From: Cavia porcellus
Taxonomy: Eukaryota > Chordata > Mammalia > Rodentia > Caviidae
NCBI RefSeq assembly: GCF_034190915.1
Contig: NW_026947636.1
Coordinates: forward strand, 186,001 to 250,000
Direction: 5' to 3'
Length of the DNA stretch: 64,000 nucleotides
Each line of letters begins with the position of its first letter. Positions within the stretch are counted from its first letter, which is position 1. The notes beneath the pieces were generated by a model, which saw only the letters and a list, made by a program, of their open reading frames with translations, was not told where the DNA came from and searched no databases. The translations under genes were made by a program, and so were the position numbers. Of the stretch, positions 1-11,600 are shown piece after piece.

Positions 1-130
1 TGATGTTTTTCTCACTCCTACTTGTGAATGTAATGTAACACACACACATACAATGCGCAACACCCCGCGGTGTTTTACAGAAACCTATCCTACGTTGCCA
101 CTGCATGTTCCCTCACCTCCCCATGCTGAC
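1..130 (+). repeat. End of a HOR copy cut by the window edge
   Basis: An A monomer missing its first few bases (1-60) and a TTTTACAG-type B (61-130). Both match the sequence 4912 bp downstream (4913-5042), the last A and B of the first complete HOR copy. The array therefore begins before this window with the same repeat. Confidence 0.93.
61..130 (+). repeat. Variant monomer B with TTTTACAG head and no in-frame TGA
   Basis: A B monomer reading GGTGTTTTACAGAAACC with TTCCCTCACC instead of TTCCCTGACC. Losing the TGA lets the plus-strand frame run into the next unit, which explains the longer 75-116-codon frames. The same form or close relatives occur at 4973, near 8569, 13416, 18262, 22001, 22832, 25179, 26010, 28014, 28845 and 47497. 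The CTCACC change without the TTTTACAG head is also seen near 47337 and 47826. Confidence 0.9.
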
Positions 131-270
131 CACACCGCGGTGCTTTTCTCCATCCTACATTACCACTCACTGCCTATCCTAATTCAGACCCTCTGATTCA
201 CACCACCCCGTGATGTTTTTCTCACTCCTACTAGTGAATGTAATGTAACACACACCCATACAATGCGCAC

Positions 271-337
271 CACCCCGTGATGTTTTTCTCACTCCCTCCA
301 CTTAATGTAATGTAACACACACCTATACAATGCGCAC
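271..337 (+). repeat. Variant monomer A-prime (CCCTCCACTTAATG)
   Basis: A 67-bp A monomer in which CTACTAGTGAATG is replaced by CCTCCACTTAATG, which destroys the ACTAGT site, and in which CACCCATAC has become CACCTATAC. It recurs at one place in each left-hand HOR copy (for example 1931, 5183, 5527). Later versions read CCACTGAATG, as around 56720 and 56790. It almost always sits directly before the A-double-prime variant, so the pair moves as a block. Confidence 0.9.
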
Positions 338-404
338 CACCCCGTGATGTCTTTCTCACTCCTACTAGTGAATGTAATGTAACACACACCCATACAATGC
401 GCAC
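338..404 (+). repeat. Variant monomer A-double-prime (GATGTCTTTCTC)
   Basis: An A monomer with GATGTCTTTCTC in place of GATGTTTTTCTC. It follows A-prime or an A monomer with CACCTATAC and usually occupies the last A position before B. The HOR copies at 8639 and 13483 have lost it from their first unit, which makes that unit 277 rather than 344 bp. Confidence 0.9.
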
Positions 405-614
405 CACCCCGCGATGTTTTTCAGAAACCTATCCTACATTGCCACTGCATGTTCCCTGACCTCCCCATGCTGACCACCCCGCGGTGCTTTTCTCCATCCT
501 ACATTGCCACTCACTGCCTATCCTAATTCAGACCCTCCGATTCACACCACCCCGTGATGTTTTTCTCACTCCTACTAGTGAATGTAATGTAACACACACC
601 CATACAATGCGCAC

Positions 615-681
615 CACCCCGTGATGTTTTATTCACTCCTACTAGTGAGTGTAATGTAACACACACCCAAACAATGCGCAC
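615..681 (+). repeat. Variant monomer A-star (TTTTATTCAC)
   Basis: An A monomer with GATGTTTTATTCACTCC in place of GATGTTTTTCTCACTCC; early copies also carry AGTGAGTG and CCCAAACAATG. It is always the second and last A of a two-A unit. It recurs near 9059, 13905, 18826, 23325, 26503, 29335, 41345, 45490, 47710, 50480, 51870, 53870 and 54430. I saw none between about 29.4 and 41.3 kb, which makes it a useful marker of HOR ancestry. Confidence 0.85.
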
Positions 682-957
682 CACCCCGCGACGTTTTTCA
701 GAAACCTATCCTACATTGCCACTGCATGTTCCCTGACCTCCTCATGCTGACCACCCGCGGTGCTTTTCTCCATCCTACATTGCCAATCACTGCCTATCCT
801 AATTCAGACCCTCCGATTCACACCACCCCGTGATGTTTTTCTCACTCCTACTAGTGAATGTAATGTAACACACACCCATAAAATGCTCACCACCCAGTGA
901 TGTTTTTCTCACTCCTCCTAGTGAATGTAATGTAACACACACCCATACAATGCGCAC

Positions 958-1027
958 CACCACGCGATGTTTTTCAGCAACCTATCCTATATTGCAACTG
1001 CGTGTTCCCTGACCTCCCCATGCTGAC
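958..1027 (+). repeat. Variant monomer B with CAGCAACC and TATATTGCAACTGCGTG
   Basis: A B monomer with CAGCAACC for CAGAAACC and a changed core, TATATTGCAACTGCGTG. The following C monomer is short (CCCCCCGCGG or CCCACCGCGG at the joint). The form recurs in every left-hand HOR copy (for example 2341, 5937) and, in weaker form, near 46525, 48051, 57184 and 62023. This links the left and right ends of the window, although the centre lacks it. Confidence 0.85.
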
Positions 1028-3240
1028 CCCCCGCGGTGCTTTTCTCCATCCTACATTGCCACTCACTGCCTATCCTAATTCAGACCCTCCGATTCACACC
1101 ACTCCGTGATGTTTTTCTCACTCCTACTAGTGAATGTAATGTAACACACACCCATACAATGCGCACCACCCCGTGATGTTTTTCTCACTCCTACTTGTGA
1201 ATGTAATGTAACACACACCCATACAATGGGCACCACCCCGTGATGTTTTTCTCACTCCTACTAGTGAATGTAATGTAACACACACCCAAACAATGCGCAC
1301 CACCCCTCGATGTTTTTCAGAAACCTATCATACATTGCCACTGCATGTTCCCTGACCTCCCCATGCTGACCACCCCGCGGTGCTTTTCACCATCCTACAT
1401 TGCCACTCACTTCCTACCCTAATTCAGACCCTCTGATTCACACCACCCCGTGATGTTTTTCTCACTCCTACTAGTGAATGTAATGTAACACACACCCATA
1501 AAATGCGCACCACACCGCGATGTTTTTCAGAAAGCTATCCTACATTGCCACTGAATGTTCCCTGACCTCCCCATGCTGACCACCCCGCGGTGCTTTTCTC
1601 CATCCTACATTGCCACTCACTGCCTATCCTAATTCAGAAGCTCCGATTCACACCACCCCGTGATGTTTTTCTCACTCCTACTAGTAAATGTAATGTAACA
1701 CACACCCATACAATGCGCACCACCCCGCTATGTTTTTCAGAAACCTATTCTACTTTGCCACTGCATGTTCCCTGACTTCGCCATGCTGACCACCCCGCGG
1801 TGCTTTTCTCCATCCTACATTGCCACTCACTGCCTATCCTAATTCAGACCCTCCGATTCACACCACGCCGTGATGTTTTTCTCACTCCTACTAGTGAATG
1901 TAATGTAACACACACCCATACAATGCGCACCACCCCGTGATGTTTTTCTCACTCCCTCCACTTAATGTAATGTAACACACACCTATACAATGCGCACCAC
2001 CCCGTGATGTCTTTCTCACTCCTACTAGTGAATGTAATGTAACACACACCCATACAATGCGCACCACCACGCAATGTTTTTCAGAAACCTATCCTACATT
2101 GCCACTGCATGTTCCCTGACCTCCCCATGCTGACCACCCGCGGTGCTTTTCTCCATCCTACATTGCCACTCACTGCCTATCCTAATTCAGACCCTCCGAT
2201 TCACACCACCCCGTGATGTTTTTCTCACTCCTACTAGTGAATGTAATGTAACACACACCCATAAAATGCGCACCACCCCGTGATGTTTTTATCACTCCTC
2301 CTAGAGAATGTAATGTAACACACACCCATACAATGCGCACCACCACACGATGTTTTTCAGCAACCTATCCTATATTGCAACTGCGTGTTCCCTGACCTCC
2401 CCATGCTGACCCACCGCGGTGCTTTTCTCCATCCTACATTGCCACTCACTGCCTATCCTAATTCAGACCCTCCGATTCACACCACTCCGTGATGTTTTTC
2501 ACACTCCTACTAGTGAATGTAATGTAACACACACCCATACAATGCGCACCACCCCGTGATGATTTTCTCACTCCTACTTGTGAATGTAATGTAACACACA
2601 CCCATACAATGGGCACCACCCCGTGATGTTTTTCTCACTCCTACTAGTGAATGTAATGTAACACACACCCAAACAATGCGCACCAACCCTCGATGTTTTT
2701 TAGAAACCTATCCTACATTGCCAGTGCATGTTCCCTGACCTCCCCATGCTGACCACCCCGCGGTGCTTTTCTCTATCCTACATTGCCACTCACTTCCTAC
2801 CCTAATTCAGACCCTCTGATTCACACCACCCCGTGATGTTTTTCTCACTCCTACTAGTGAATGAAATGTAACACACACCCATACATTGCGCACCACCCCG
2901 TGATGTTTTTCTCACTCCTACTAGTGAATGTAATGTAACACACACCCATAAAATGCGCACCACACCGCGATGTTTTTCAGAAACCTATCCTACATTGCCA
3001 CTGCATGTTCCCTGACCTACCCATGCAGACCACCCCGCGGTGCTTTTCTCCATCCTACATTGCCACTCACTGCCTATCCTAATTCAGACCCTCCGATTCA
3101 CACCACCCCGTGATGTTTTTCTCACTCCTACTAGTGAATGTAATGTAACACACACCCATACAATGCGCACCACCCCGCTATGTTTTTCAGAAACCTATCC
3201 TACTTTGCCACTGCATGTTCCCTGACCTCCCCATGCTGAC

Positions 3241-3313
3241 CACCTCGCCTTGCTTTTCTCCATCCTACATTGCAACTCACTGCCTATGCTAATTCATACC
3301 CTTCGATTCACAA
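3241..3313 (+). repeat. Variant monomer C with CGCCTTGC head
   Basis: A C monomer reading CACCTCGCCTTGCTTTTC, then GCAACTCACTGCCTATGC and TAATTCATACCC. It has lost the CCGCGG palindrome. It recurs at 6837, 11680, 16526, 19989, 30232, 48952, 51443, 52272, 55592, 58017, 60431, 62856 and 63410. In nearly all copies the preceding B reads GCTATGTTTTTC with TACTTTGCC, so the two travel together. At 63410 the preceding B is of a different type. Confidence 0.9.
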
Positions 3314-3724
3314 CACCCCGTGATGTTTTTCTCACTCCTACTACTGAATGTAATGTAACACACCTATACAATGCGCACCACCCCGTGATGTCTTTCTCAC
3401 TCCTACTAGTGAATGTAATGTAACACACACCTATACAATGCCCACCACCCCGCGATGTTTTTCAGAAACCTATCCTACATTGCCACTGCATGTTCCCTGA
3501 CCTCCCCATGCTGACCACCCGCGGTGCTTTTCTCCAGACTACATTGCCACTCACTGCCTATCCTAATTCAGACCCTCCGATTCACATCACCCCGTGATGT
3601 TTTTCTCACTCCTAGTTGTCAATGTAATGTAACACACACCCATACAATGCGCACCACCCCGCGATGTTTTTCAGAAACCTATCCTACATTGCCACTGCAT
3701 GTTCCCTGACCTCCCCATGCTGAC

Positions 3725-3797
3725 CACCCCGCGGTGCTTTTCTCCATCCTACATTGCCACTCACTGCCTATCCTAATTCATACCCTCCGATTCACAC
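3725..3797 (+). repeat. Monomer C, representative copy (73 bp)
   Basis: Class C opens each unit. It begins CACCCCGCGGTGCTTTTC, contains ATCCTACATTGCCACT shared with class B, and ends CTCCGATTCACAC. It carries the palindrome CCGCGG and three CpGs. A common 72-bp form lacks one C in the head (for example at 752, 2135 and 3516). Other recurrent forms have CACTTCCTACCCTAAT in the middle (1371, 4279), GCAGTGTTTTACTCC at the head (4833) or CACGGTGC at the head (20753, 30786). Boundaries were chosen at the CACCCC shared by all classes, so the phase is a convention. Confidence 0.95.
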
Positions 3798-3864
3798 CAC
3801 CCCGTGATGTTTTTCTCACTCCTACTAGTCAATGTAATGTAACACACACCCATAAAATGCGCAC
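3798..3864 (+). repeat. Monomer A, representative copy (67 bp)
   Basis: Class A begins CACCCCGTGATGTTTTTCTC, followed by ACTCCTACTAGTGAATG, a doubled ATGTA, a short CA run (ACACACAC) and ATGCGCAC at the end. It normally contains the palindromes ACTAGT and TGCGCA; this copy has AGTCAATG instead of AGTGAATG. It is the only class that occurs in tandem runs, usually one to four copies. It shares the head with B and C but lacks their common core, so it is the most diverged class. Confidence 0.95.
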
Positions 3865-3934
3865 CACCCCGCGATGTTTTTCAGAAACCTATCCTAAATT
3901 GCCACTGCATGTTCCCTGACCTCCCCATGCTGAC
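3865..3934 (+). repeat. Monomer B, representative copy (70 bp)
   Basis: Class B closes each unit. It begins CACCCCGCGATGTTTTTCAG, continues with AAACC and the TATCCTACATTGCCACT core shared with C, and ends in CCTGACCTCCCCATGCTGAC. It is always followed by a C monomer. The TGA in CCCTGACC is the stop that ends most of the short open frames in the array. The C, A and B monomers here add up to 210 bp, the shortest unit. Confidence 0.95.
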
Positions 3935-5042
3935 GACCCCGCGGTGCTTTTCTCCATCCTACATTGCCACTCACTGCCTATCCTAATTCAGACCCTCCTA
4001 TTCACACCACCCCGTGATGTTTTTCTCACTCCTACTAGTGAATGTAATGTAACACACACCCATACAATGCGCACCACCACGTGATGTTTTTCTCACTCCT
4101 ACTTGTGAATGTAATGTAACACACACCCATACAATGCGCACCACCCCGTGATATTTTTCTCACTCCTACTAGTGAATGTAATGTAACACACACCCATACA
4201 ATGCGCACCACCCCTTGATGTTTTTCAGAAACCTATCCTACATTGCCACTGCATGTTCCCTGACCTCCCCATGCTGACCACCCCGCGGTGCTTTTCTCCA
4301 TCCTACATTGCCACTCACTTCCTACCCTAATTCTGACCCTCCGATTCACACCACCCCGTGATGTTTTTCTCAATCGTACTAGTGAATGTAATGTAAAACA
4401 CACCCATACAATGCGCACCACCCCGTGATGTTTTTCTCACTCCTACTAGTGAATGTAATGTAACACACACCCATACAATGCGCACCACCCCGCGATGTTT
4501 TTCATAAACCTATCCTACATTGCCACTGCGTGTTCCCTGACCTCCCCTTGCTGACCACCCCGCGGTGCTTTTCTCCATCCTACATTGCCACTCACTGCCT
4601 ATCCTAATTCAGACCCTCCGATTCACACCACCCCGTGATGTTTTTCTCACTCCTACTAGTGAATGTAATGTAATACACACCCATACAATGCGCACCACCC
4701 CGTGATGTTTTTCTCACTCCTTCTAGTGAATGTAATGTAACACACACCCATACAATGCGCATCACCCCACGATGTTTTTCAGAAACCTATCCTACATGGC
4801 TTCTGCATGTTCCCTGACCTCCCCATGCTGACCACCCCGCAGTGTTTTACTCCATCCTACATTGCCACTCACTGCCTCTCCTAATTCAGACCCTCAGATT
4901 CACACCACCCCGTGATGTTTTTCTCACTCCTACTTGTGAATGTAATGTAACACACACACATACAATGCGCAACACCCCGCGGTGTTTTACAGAAACCTAT
5001 CCTACGTTGCCACTGCATGTTCCCTCACCTCCCCATGCTGAC

Positions 5043-8000
5043 CACACCGCGGTGCTTTTCTCCATCCTACATTACCACTCACTGCCTATCCTAATTCAGA
5101 CCCTCTGATTCACACCACCCCGTGATGTTTTTCTCACTCCTACTAGTGAATGTAATGTAACACACACCCATACAATGCGCACCACCCCGTGATGTTTTTC
5201 TCACTCCCTCCACTTAATGTAATGTAACACACACCTATACAATGCGCACCACCCCGTGATGTCTTTCTCACTCCTACTAGTGAATGTAATGTAACACACA
5301 CCCAAACAATGCGCACCACCCCGCGATGTTTTTCAGAAACCTATCCTACATTGCCACTGCATGTTCCCTGACCTCCCCATGCTGACCACCCCGCGGTGCT
5401 TTTCTCCATCTTACATTGCCACTCACTGCCTATCCTAATTCAGACCCTCCGATTCACACCACCCCGTGATGTTTTTCTCACTCCTACTAGTGAATGTAAT
5501 GTAACACACAGCCATACAATGCGCACCACCCCGTGATGTTTTTCTCACTCCCTCCACTTAATGTAATGTAACACACACCTATACAATGCGCACCACCCCG
5601 TGATGTCTTTCTCACTCCTACTAGTGAATGTAATGTAACACACACCCATACAATGCGCACCACCACGCGATGTTTTTCAGAAACCTATCCTACATTGCCA
5701 CTGCATGTTCCCTGACCTCCCCATGCTGACCACCCGCGGTGCTTTTCTCCATCCTACATTGCCACTCACTGCCTATCCTAATTCAGACCCTCCGATTCAC
5801 ACCACCCCGTGATGTTTTTCTCACTCCTACTAGTGAATGTAATGTAACACACACCCATAAAATGCGCACCACCCCGTGATGTTTTTATCACTCCTCCTAG
5901 AGAATGTAATGTAACACACACCCATACAATGCGCACCACCACACGATGTTTTTCAGCAACCTATCCTATATTGCAACTGCGTGTTCCCTGACCTCCCCAT
6001 GCTGACCCACCGCGGTGCTTTTCTCCATCCTACATTGCCACTCACTGCCTATCCTAATTCAGACCCTCCGATTCACACCACTCCGTGATGTTTTTCACAC
6101 TCCTACTAGTGAATGTAATGTAACACACACCCATACAATGCGCACCACCCCGTGATGATTTTCTCACTCCTACTTGTGAATGTAATGTAACACACACCCA
6201 TACAATGGGCACCACCCCGTGATGTTTTTCTCACTCCTACTAGTGAATGTAATGTAACACACACCCAAACAATGCGCACCACCCCTCGATGTTTTTTAGA
6301 AACCTATCCTACATTGCCAGTGCATGTTCCCTGACCTCCCCATGCTGACCACCCCGCGGTGCTTTTCTCTATCCTACATTGCCACTCACTTCCTACCCTA
6401 ATTCAGACCCTCTGATTCACACCACCCCGTGATGTTTTTCTCACTCCTACTAGTGAATGTAATGTAACACACACCCATACATTGCGCACCACCCCGTGAT
6501 GTTTTTCTCACTCCTACTAGTGAATGTAATGTAACACACACCCATAAAATGCGCACCACACCGCGATGTTTTTCAGAAACCTATCCTACATTGCCACTGC
6601 ATGTTCCCTGACCTACCCATGCGGACCACCCCGCGGTGCTTTTCTCCATCCTACATTGCCACTCACTGCCTATCCTAATTCAGACCCTCCGATTCACACC
6701 ACCCCGTGATGTTTTTCTCACTCCTACTAGTGAATGTAATGTAACACACACCCATACAATGCGCACCACCCCGCTATGTTTTTCAGAAACCTATCCTACT
6801 TTGCCACTGCATGTTCCCTGACCTCCCCATGCTGACCACCTCGCCTTGCTTTTCTCCATCCTACATTGCAACTCACTGCCTATGCTAATTCATACCCTTC
6901 GATTCACAACACCCCGTGCTGTTTTTCTCACTCCTACTACTGAATGTAATGTAACACACCTATACAATGCGCACCACCCAGTGATGTCTTTCTCACTCCT
7001 ACTAGTGAATGTAATGTAACACACACCTATACAATGCGCACCACCCCGCGATGTTTTTCAGAAACCTATCCTACATTGCCACTGCATGTTCCCTGACCTC
7101 CCCATGCTGACCACCCCGCGGTGCTTTTCTCCATCCTACATTGCCACTCACTGCCTATCCTAATTCAGACCCTCCGATTCACATCACCCCGTGATGTTTT
7201 TCTCACTCCTAGTAGTCAATGTAATGTAACACACACCCATACAATGCGCACCACCCCGCGATGTTTTTCAGAAACCTATCGTACATTGCCACTGCATGTT
7301 CCCTGACCTCCCCATGCTGACCACCCCGCGGTGCTTTTCTCCATCCTACATTGCCACTCACTGCCTATCCTAATTCAGACCCTCCGATTCACACCACCCC
7401 GTGATGTTTTTCTCACTCCTACTAGTCAATGTAATGTAACACACACCCATAAAATGCGCACCACCCCGCGATGTTTTTCAGAAACCTATCCTACATTGCC
7501 ACTGCATGTTCCCTGACCTCCCCATGCTGACGACCCGGCGGTGCTTTTCTCCATCCTACATTGCCACTCACTGCCTATCCTAATTCAGACCCTCCTATTC
7601 ACACCACCCCGTGATGTTTTTCTCACTCCTACTAGTGAATGTAATGTAACACACACCCATACAATGCGCACCACCACGTGATGTTTTTCTCACTCCTACT
7701 TGTGAATGTAATGTAACACACACCCATACAATGCGCACCACCCCGTGATGTTTTTCTCACTCCTACTAGTGAATGTAATGTAACACACACCCATACAATG
7801 CGCACCACCCCTTGATGTTTTTCAGAAACCTATCCTACATTGCCACTGCATGTTCCCTGACCTCCCCATGCTGACCACCCCGCGGTGCTTTTCTCCATCC
7901 TACATTGCCACTCACTTCCTACCCTAATTCTGACCCTCCGATTCACACCACCCCGTGATGTTTTTCTCACTCCTACTAGTGAATGTAATGTAAAACACAC

Positions 8001-8638
8001 CCATACAATGCGCACCACCCCGTGATGTTTTTCTCACTCCTACTAGTGAATGTAATGTAACACACACCCATACAATGCGCACCACCCCGCGATGTTTTTC
8101 ATAAACCTATCCTACATTGCCACTGCATGTTCCCTGACCTCCCCATGCTGACCACCCCGCGGTGCTTTTCTCCATCCTACATTGCCACTCACTGCCTATC
8201 CTAATTCAGACCCTCCGATTCACACCACCCCGTGATGTTTTTCTCACTCCTACTAGTGAATGTAATGTAACACACACCCATACAATGCGCACCACCACGT
8301 GATGTTTTTCTCACTCCTACTAGTGAATGTAATGTAACACACACCCATACAATGCGCATCACCCCACGATGTTTTTCAGAAACCTATCCTACATGGCTTC
8401 TGCATGTTCCCTGACCGCCCCATGCTGACCACCCCGCAGTGTTTTACTCCATCCTACATTGCCACTCACTGCCTCTCCTAATTCAGACCCTCAGATTCAC
8501 ACCACCCGAGATGTTTTTCTCACTCCTACTTGTGAATGTAATGTAATACACACACATACAATGCGCAACACCCCGCGGTGATTTACAGAAACCTATCCTA
8601 CGTTGCCACTGCATGTTCCCTCACCTCCCCATGCTGAC
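5043..8638 (+). repeat. Left HOR copy 2: 13 units, 3596 bp, five units missing
   Basis: A-counts are 3,3,2,3,2,1,2,1,1,3,2,2,1. Compared with copy 1, the first unit is followed at once by the equivalent of the unit at 1791. Units 2-6 (475-1790, 1316 bp) are absent, while everything downstream is collinear at an offset of about 3597 bp. The joint falls within matching C-A sequence near 5460-5530, as expected for unequal exchange between similar units. One C is missing in the A head near 8505. Confidence 0.93.
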
Positions 8639-11600
8639 CACCCCGCGGTGCTTTTCTCCATCCTACATTGCCACTCACTGCCTATCCTAATTCAGACCCT
8701 CTGATTCACACCACCCCGTGATGTTTTTCTCACTCCTACTAGTGAATGTAACGTAACACACACCCATACAATGCGCACCACACCGTGATGTTTTTCTCAC
8801 TCCCTCCACTTAATGTAATGTAACACACACCCATACAATGCGCACCACCCCGCGATGTTTTTCAGAAACCTATCCTACATTGCCACTGCATGTTCCCTGA
8901 CCTCCCCATGCTGACCACCCCGCGGTGCTTTTCTCCATCCTACATTGCCACTCACTGCCTATCCTAATTCAGACCCTCCGATTCACACCACCCCGTGATG
9001 TTTTTCTCACTCCTACTAGTGAATGTAATGTAACACACACCCATACAATGCGCACCACCCGTGATGTTTTATTCACTCCTACTAGTGAGTGTAATGTAAC
9101 ACACACCCAAACAATGCGCACCACCCCGCGACGTTTTTCAGAAACCTATCCTACATTGCCACTGCATGTTCCCTGACCTCCTCATGCTGACCACCCGCGG
9201 TGCTTTTCTCCATCCTACATTGCCAATCACTGCCTATCCTAATTCAGACCCTCCGATTCACACCACCCCGTGATGTTTTTCTCACTCCTACTAGTGAATG
9301 TAATGTAACACACACCCATAAAATGCTCACCACCCAGTGATGTTTTTCTCACTCCTCCTAGTGAATGTAATGTAACACACACCCATACAATGCGCACCAC
9401 CACGCGATGTTTTTCAGCAACCTATCCTATATTGCAACTGCGTGTTCCCTGACCTCCCCATGCTGACCCCCCGCGGTGCTTTTCTCCATCCTACATTGCC
9501 ACTCACTGCCTATCCTAATTCAGACCCTCCGATTCACACCACTCCGTGATGTTTTTCTCACTCCTACTAGTGAATGTAATGTAACACACACCCATACAAT
9601 GCGCACCAACCCGTGATGTTTTTCTCACTCCTACTTGTGAATGTAATGTAACACACACCCATACAATGGGCACCACCCCGTGATGTTTTTCTCACTCCTA
9701 CTAGTGAATGTAATGTAACACACACCCAAACAATGCGCACCACCCCTCGATGTTTTTCAGAAACCTATCCTACATTGCCACTGCATGTTCCCTGACCTCC
9801 CCATGCTGACCACCCCGCGGTGCTTTCGCCATCCTACATTGCCACTCAATTCCTACCCTAATTCAGACCCTCTGATTCACACCACCCCGTGATGTTTTTC
9901 TCACTCCTACTAGTGAATGTAATGTAACACACACCCATAAAATGCGCACCACACCGCGATGTTTTTCAGAAAGCTATCCTACATTGCCACTGAATGTTCC
10001 CTGACCTCCCCATGCTGACCACCCCGCGGTGCTTTTCTCCATCCTACATTGCCACTCACTGCCTATCCTAATTCAGAAGCTCCGATTCACACCACCCCGT
10101 GATGTTTTTCTCACTCCTACTAGTAAATGTAATGTAACACACACCCATACAATGCGCACCACCCCGCTATGTTTTTCAGAAACCTATTCTACTTTGCCAC
10201 TGCATGTTCCCTGACTTCGCCATGCTGACCACCCCGCGGTGCTTTTCTCCATCCTACATTGCCACTCACTGCCTATCCTAATTCAGACCCTCCGATTCAC
10301 ACCACGCCGTGATGTTTTTCTCACTCCTACTAGTGAATGTAATGTAACACACACCCATACAATGCGCACCACCCCGTGATGTTTTTCTCACTCCCTCCAC
10401 TTAATGTAATGTAACACACACCTATACAATGCGCACCACCCCGTGATGTCTTTCTCACTCCTACTAGTGAATGTAATGTAACACACACCCATACAATGCG
10501 CACAACCACGCGATGTTTTTCAGAAACCTATCCTACATTGCCACTGCATGTTCCCTGACCTCCCCATGCTGACCACCCGCGGTGCTTTTCTCCATCCTAC
10601 ATTGCCACTCACTGCCTATCCTAATTCAGACCCTCCGATTCACACCACCCCGTGATGTTTTTCTCACTCCTACTAGTGAATGTAATGTAACACACACCCA
10701 TAAAATGCGCACCACCCCGTGATGTTTTTATCACTCCTCCTAGAGAATGTAATGTAACACACACCCATACAATGCGCACCACCACACGATGTTTTTCAGC
10801 AACCTATCCTATATTGCAACTGCGTGTTCCCTGACCTCCCCATGCTGACCCACCGCGGTGCTTTTCTCCATCCTACATTGCCACTCACTGCCTATCCTAA
10901 TTCAGACCCTCCGATTCACACCACTCCGTGATGTTTTTCACACTCCTACTAGTGAATGTAATGTAACACACACCCATACAATGCGCACCACCCCGTGATG
11001 ATTTTCTCACTCCTACTTGTGAATGTAATGTAACACACACCCATACAATGGGCACCACCCCGTGATGTTTTTCTCACTCCTACTAGTGAATGTAATGTAA
11101 CACACACCCAAACAATGCGCACCACCCCTCGATGTTTTTTAGAAACCTATCCTACATTGCCAGTGCATGTTCCCTGACCTCCCCATGCTGACCACCCCGC
11201 GGTGCTTTTCTCTATCCTACATTGCCACTCACTTCCTACCCTAATTCAGACCCTCTGATTCACACCACCCCGTGATGTTTTTCTCACTCCTACTAGTGAA
11301 TGTAATGTAACACACACCCATACATTGCGCACCACCCCGTGATGTTTTTCTCACTCCTACTAGTGAATGTAATGTAACACACACCCATAAAATGCGCACC
11401 ACACCGCGATGTTTTTCAGAAACCTATCCTACATTGCCACTGCATGTTCCCTGACCTACCCATGCGGACCACCCCGCGGTGCTTTTCTCCATCCTACATT
11501 GCCACTCACTGCCTATCCTAATTCAGACCCTCCGATTCACACCACCCCGTGATGTTTTTCTCACTCCTACTAGTGAATGTAATGTAACACACACCCATAC

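Larger units (their letters stand above)
131..5042 (+). repeat. Left HOR copy 1: 18 units, 4912 bp
   Basis: Parsed into 18 C-A(n)-B units with A-counts 3,2,2,3,1,1,3,2,3,2,1,2,1,1,3,2,2,1 (71 monomers). Unit starts are 131, 475, 752, 1028, 1371, 1581, 1791, 2135, 2411, 2754, 3031, 3241, 3516, 3725, 3935, 4279, 4556 and 4833. The unit lengths add up exactly to 4912. Units 1028-1790 and 2411-3240 resemble each other, as do 475-1027 and 1791-2410, which suggests the 18-unit HOR itself arose by an older internal duplication. This is the fullest version of the left HOR and serves as its reference. Confidence 0.93.

Noticed and set aside
1371..1443. CCCTAA in the CTACCCTAATTC segment of some C monomers, as in telomere repeats
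   Set aside because: It occurs once per monomer, never in tandem, and arises from a local variant of CTATCCTAATTC.
3865..3934. Splice-acceptor-like TTTTTCAG in B and donor-like GTGATG in A
   Set aside because: These are fixed parts of every monomer repeated throughout the array. There is no exon-like sequence between them.
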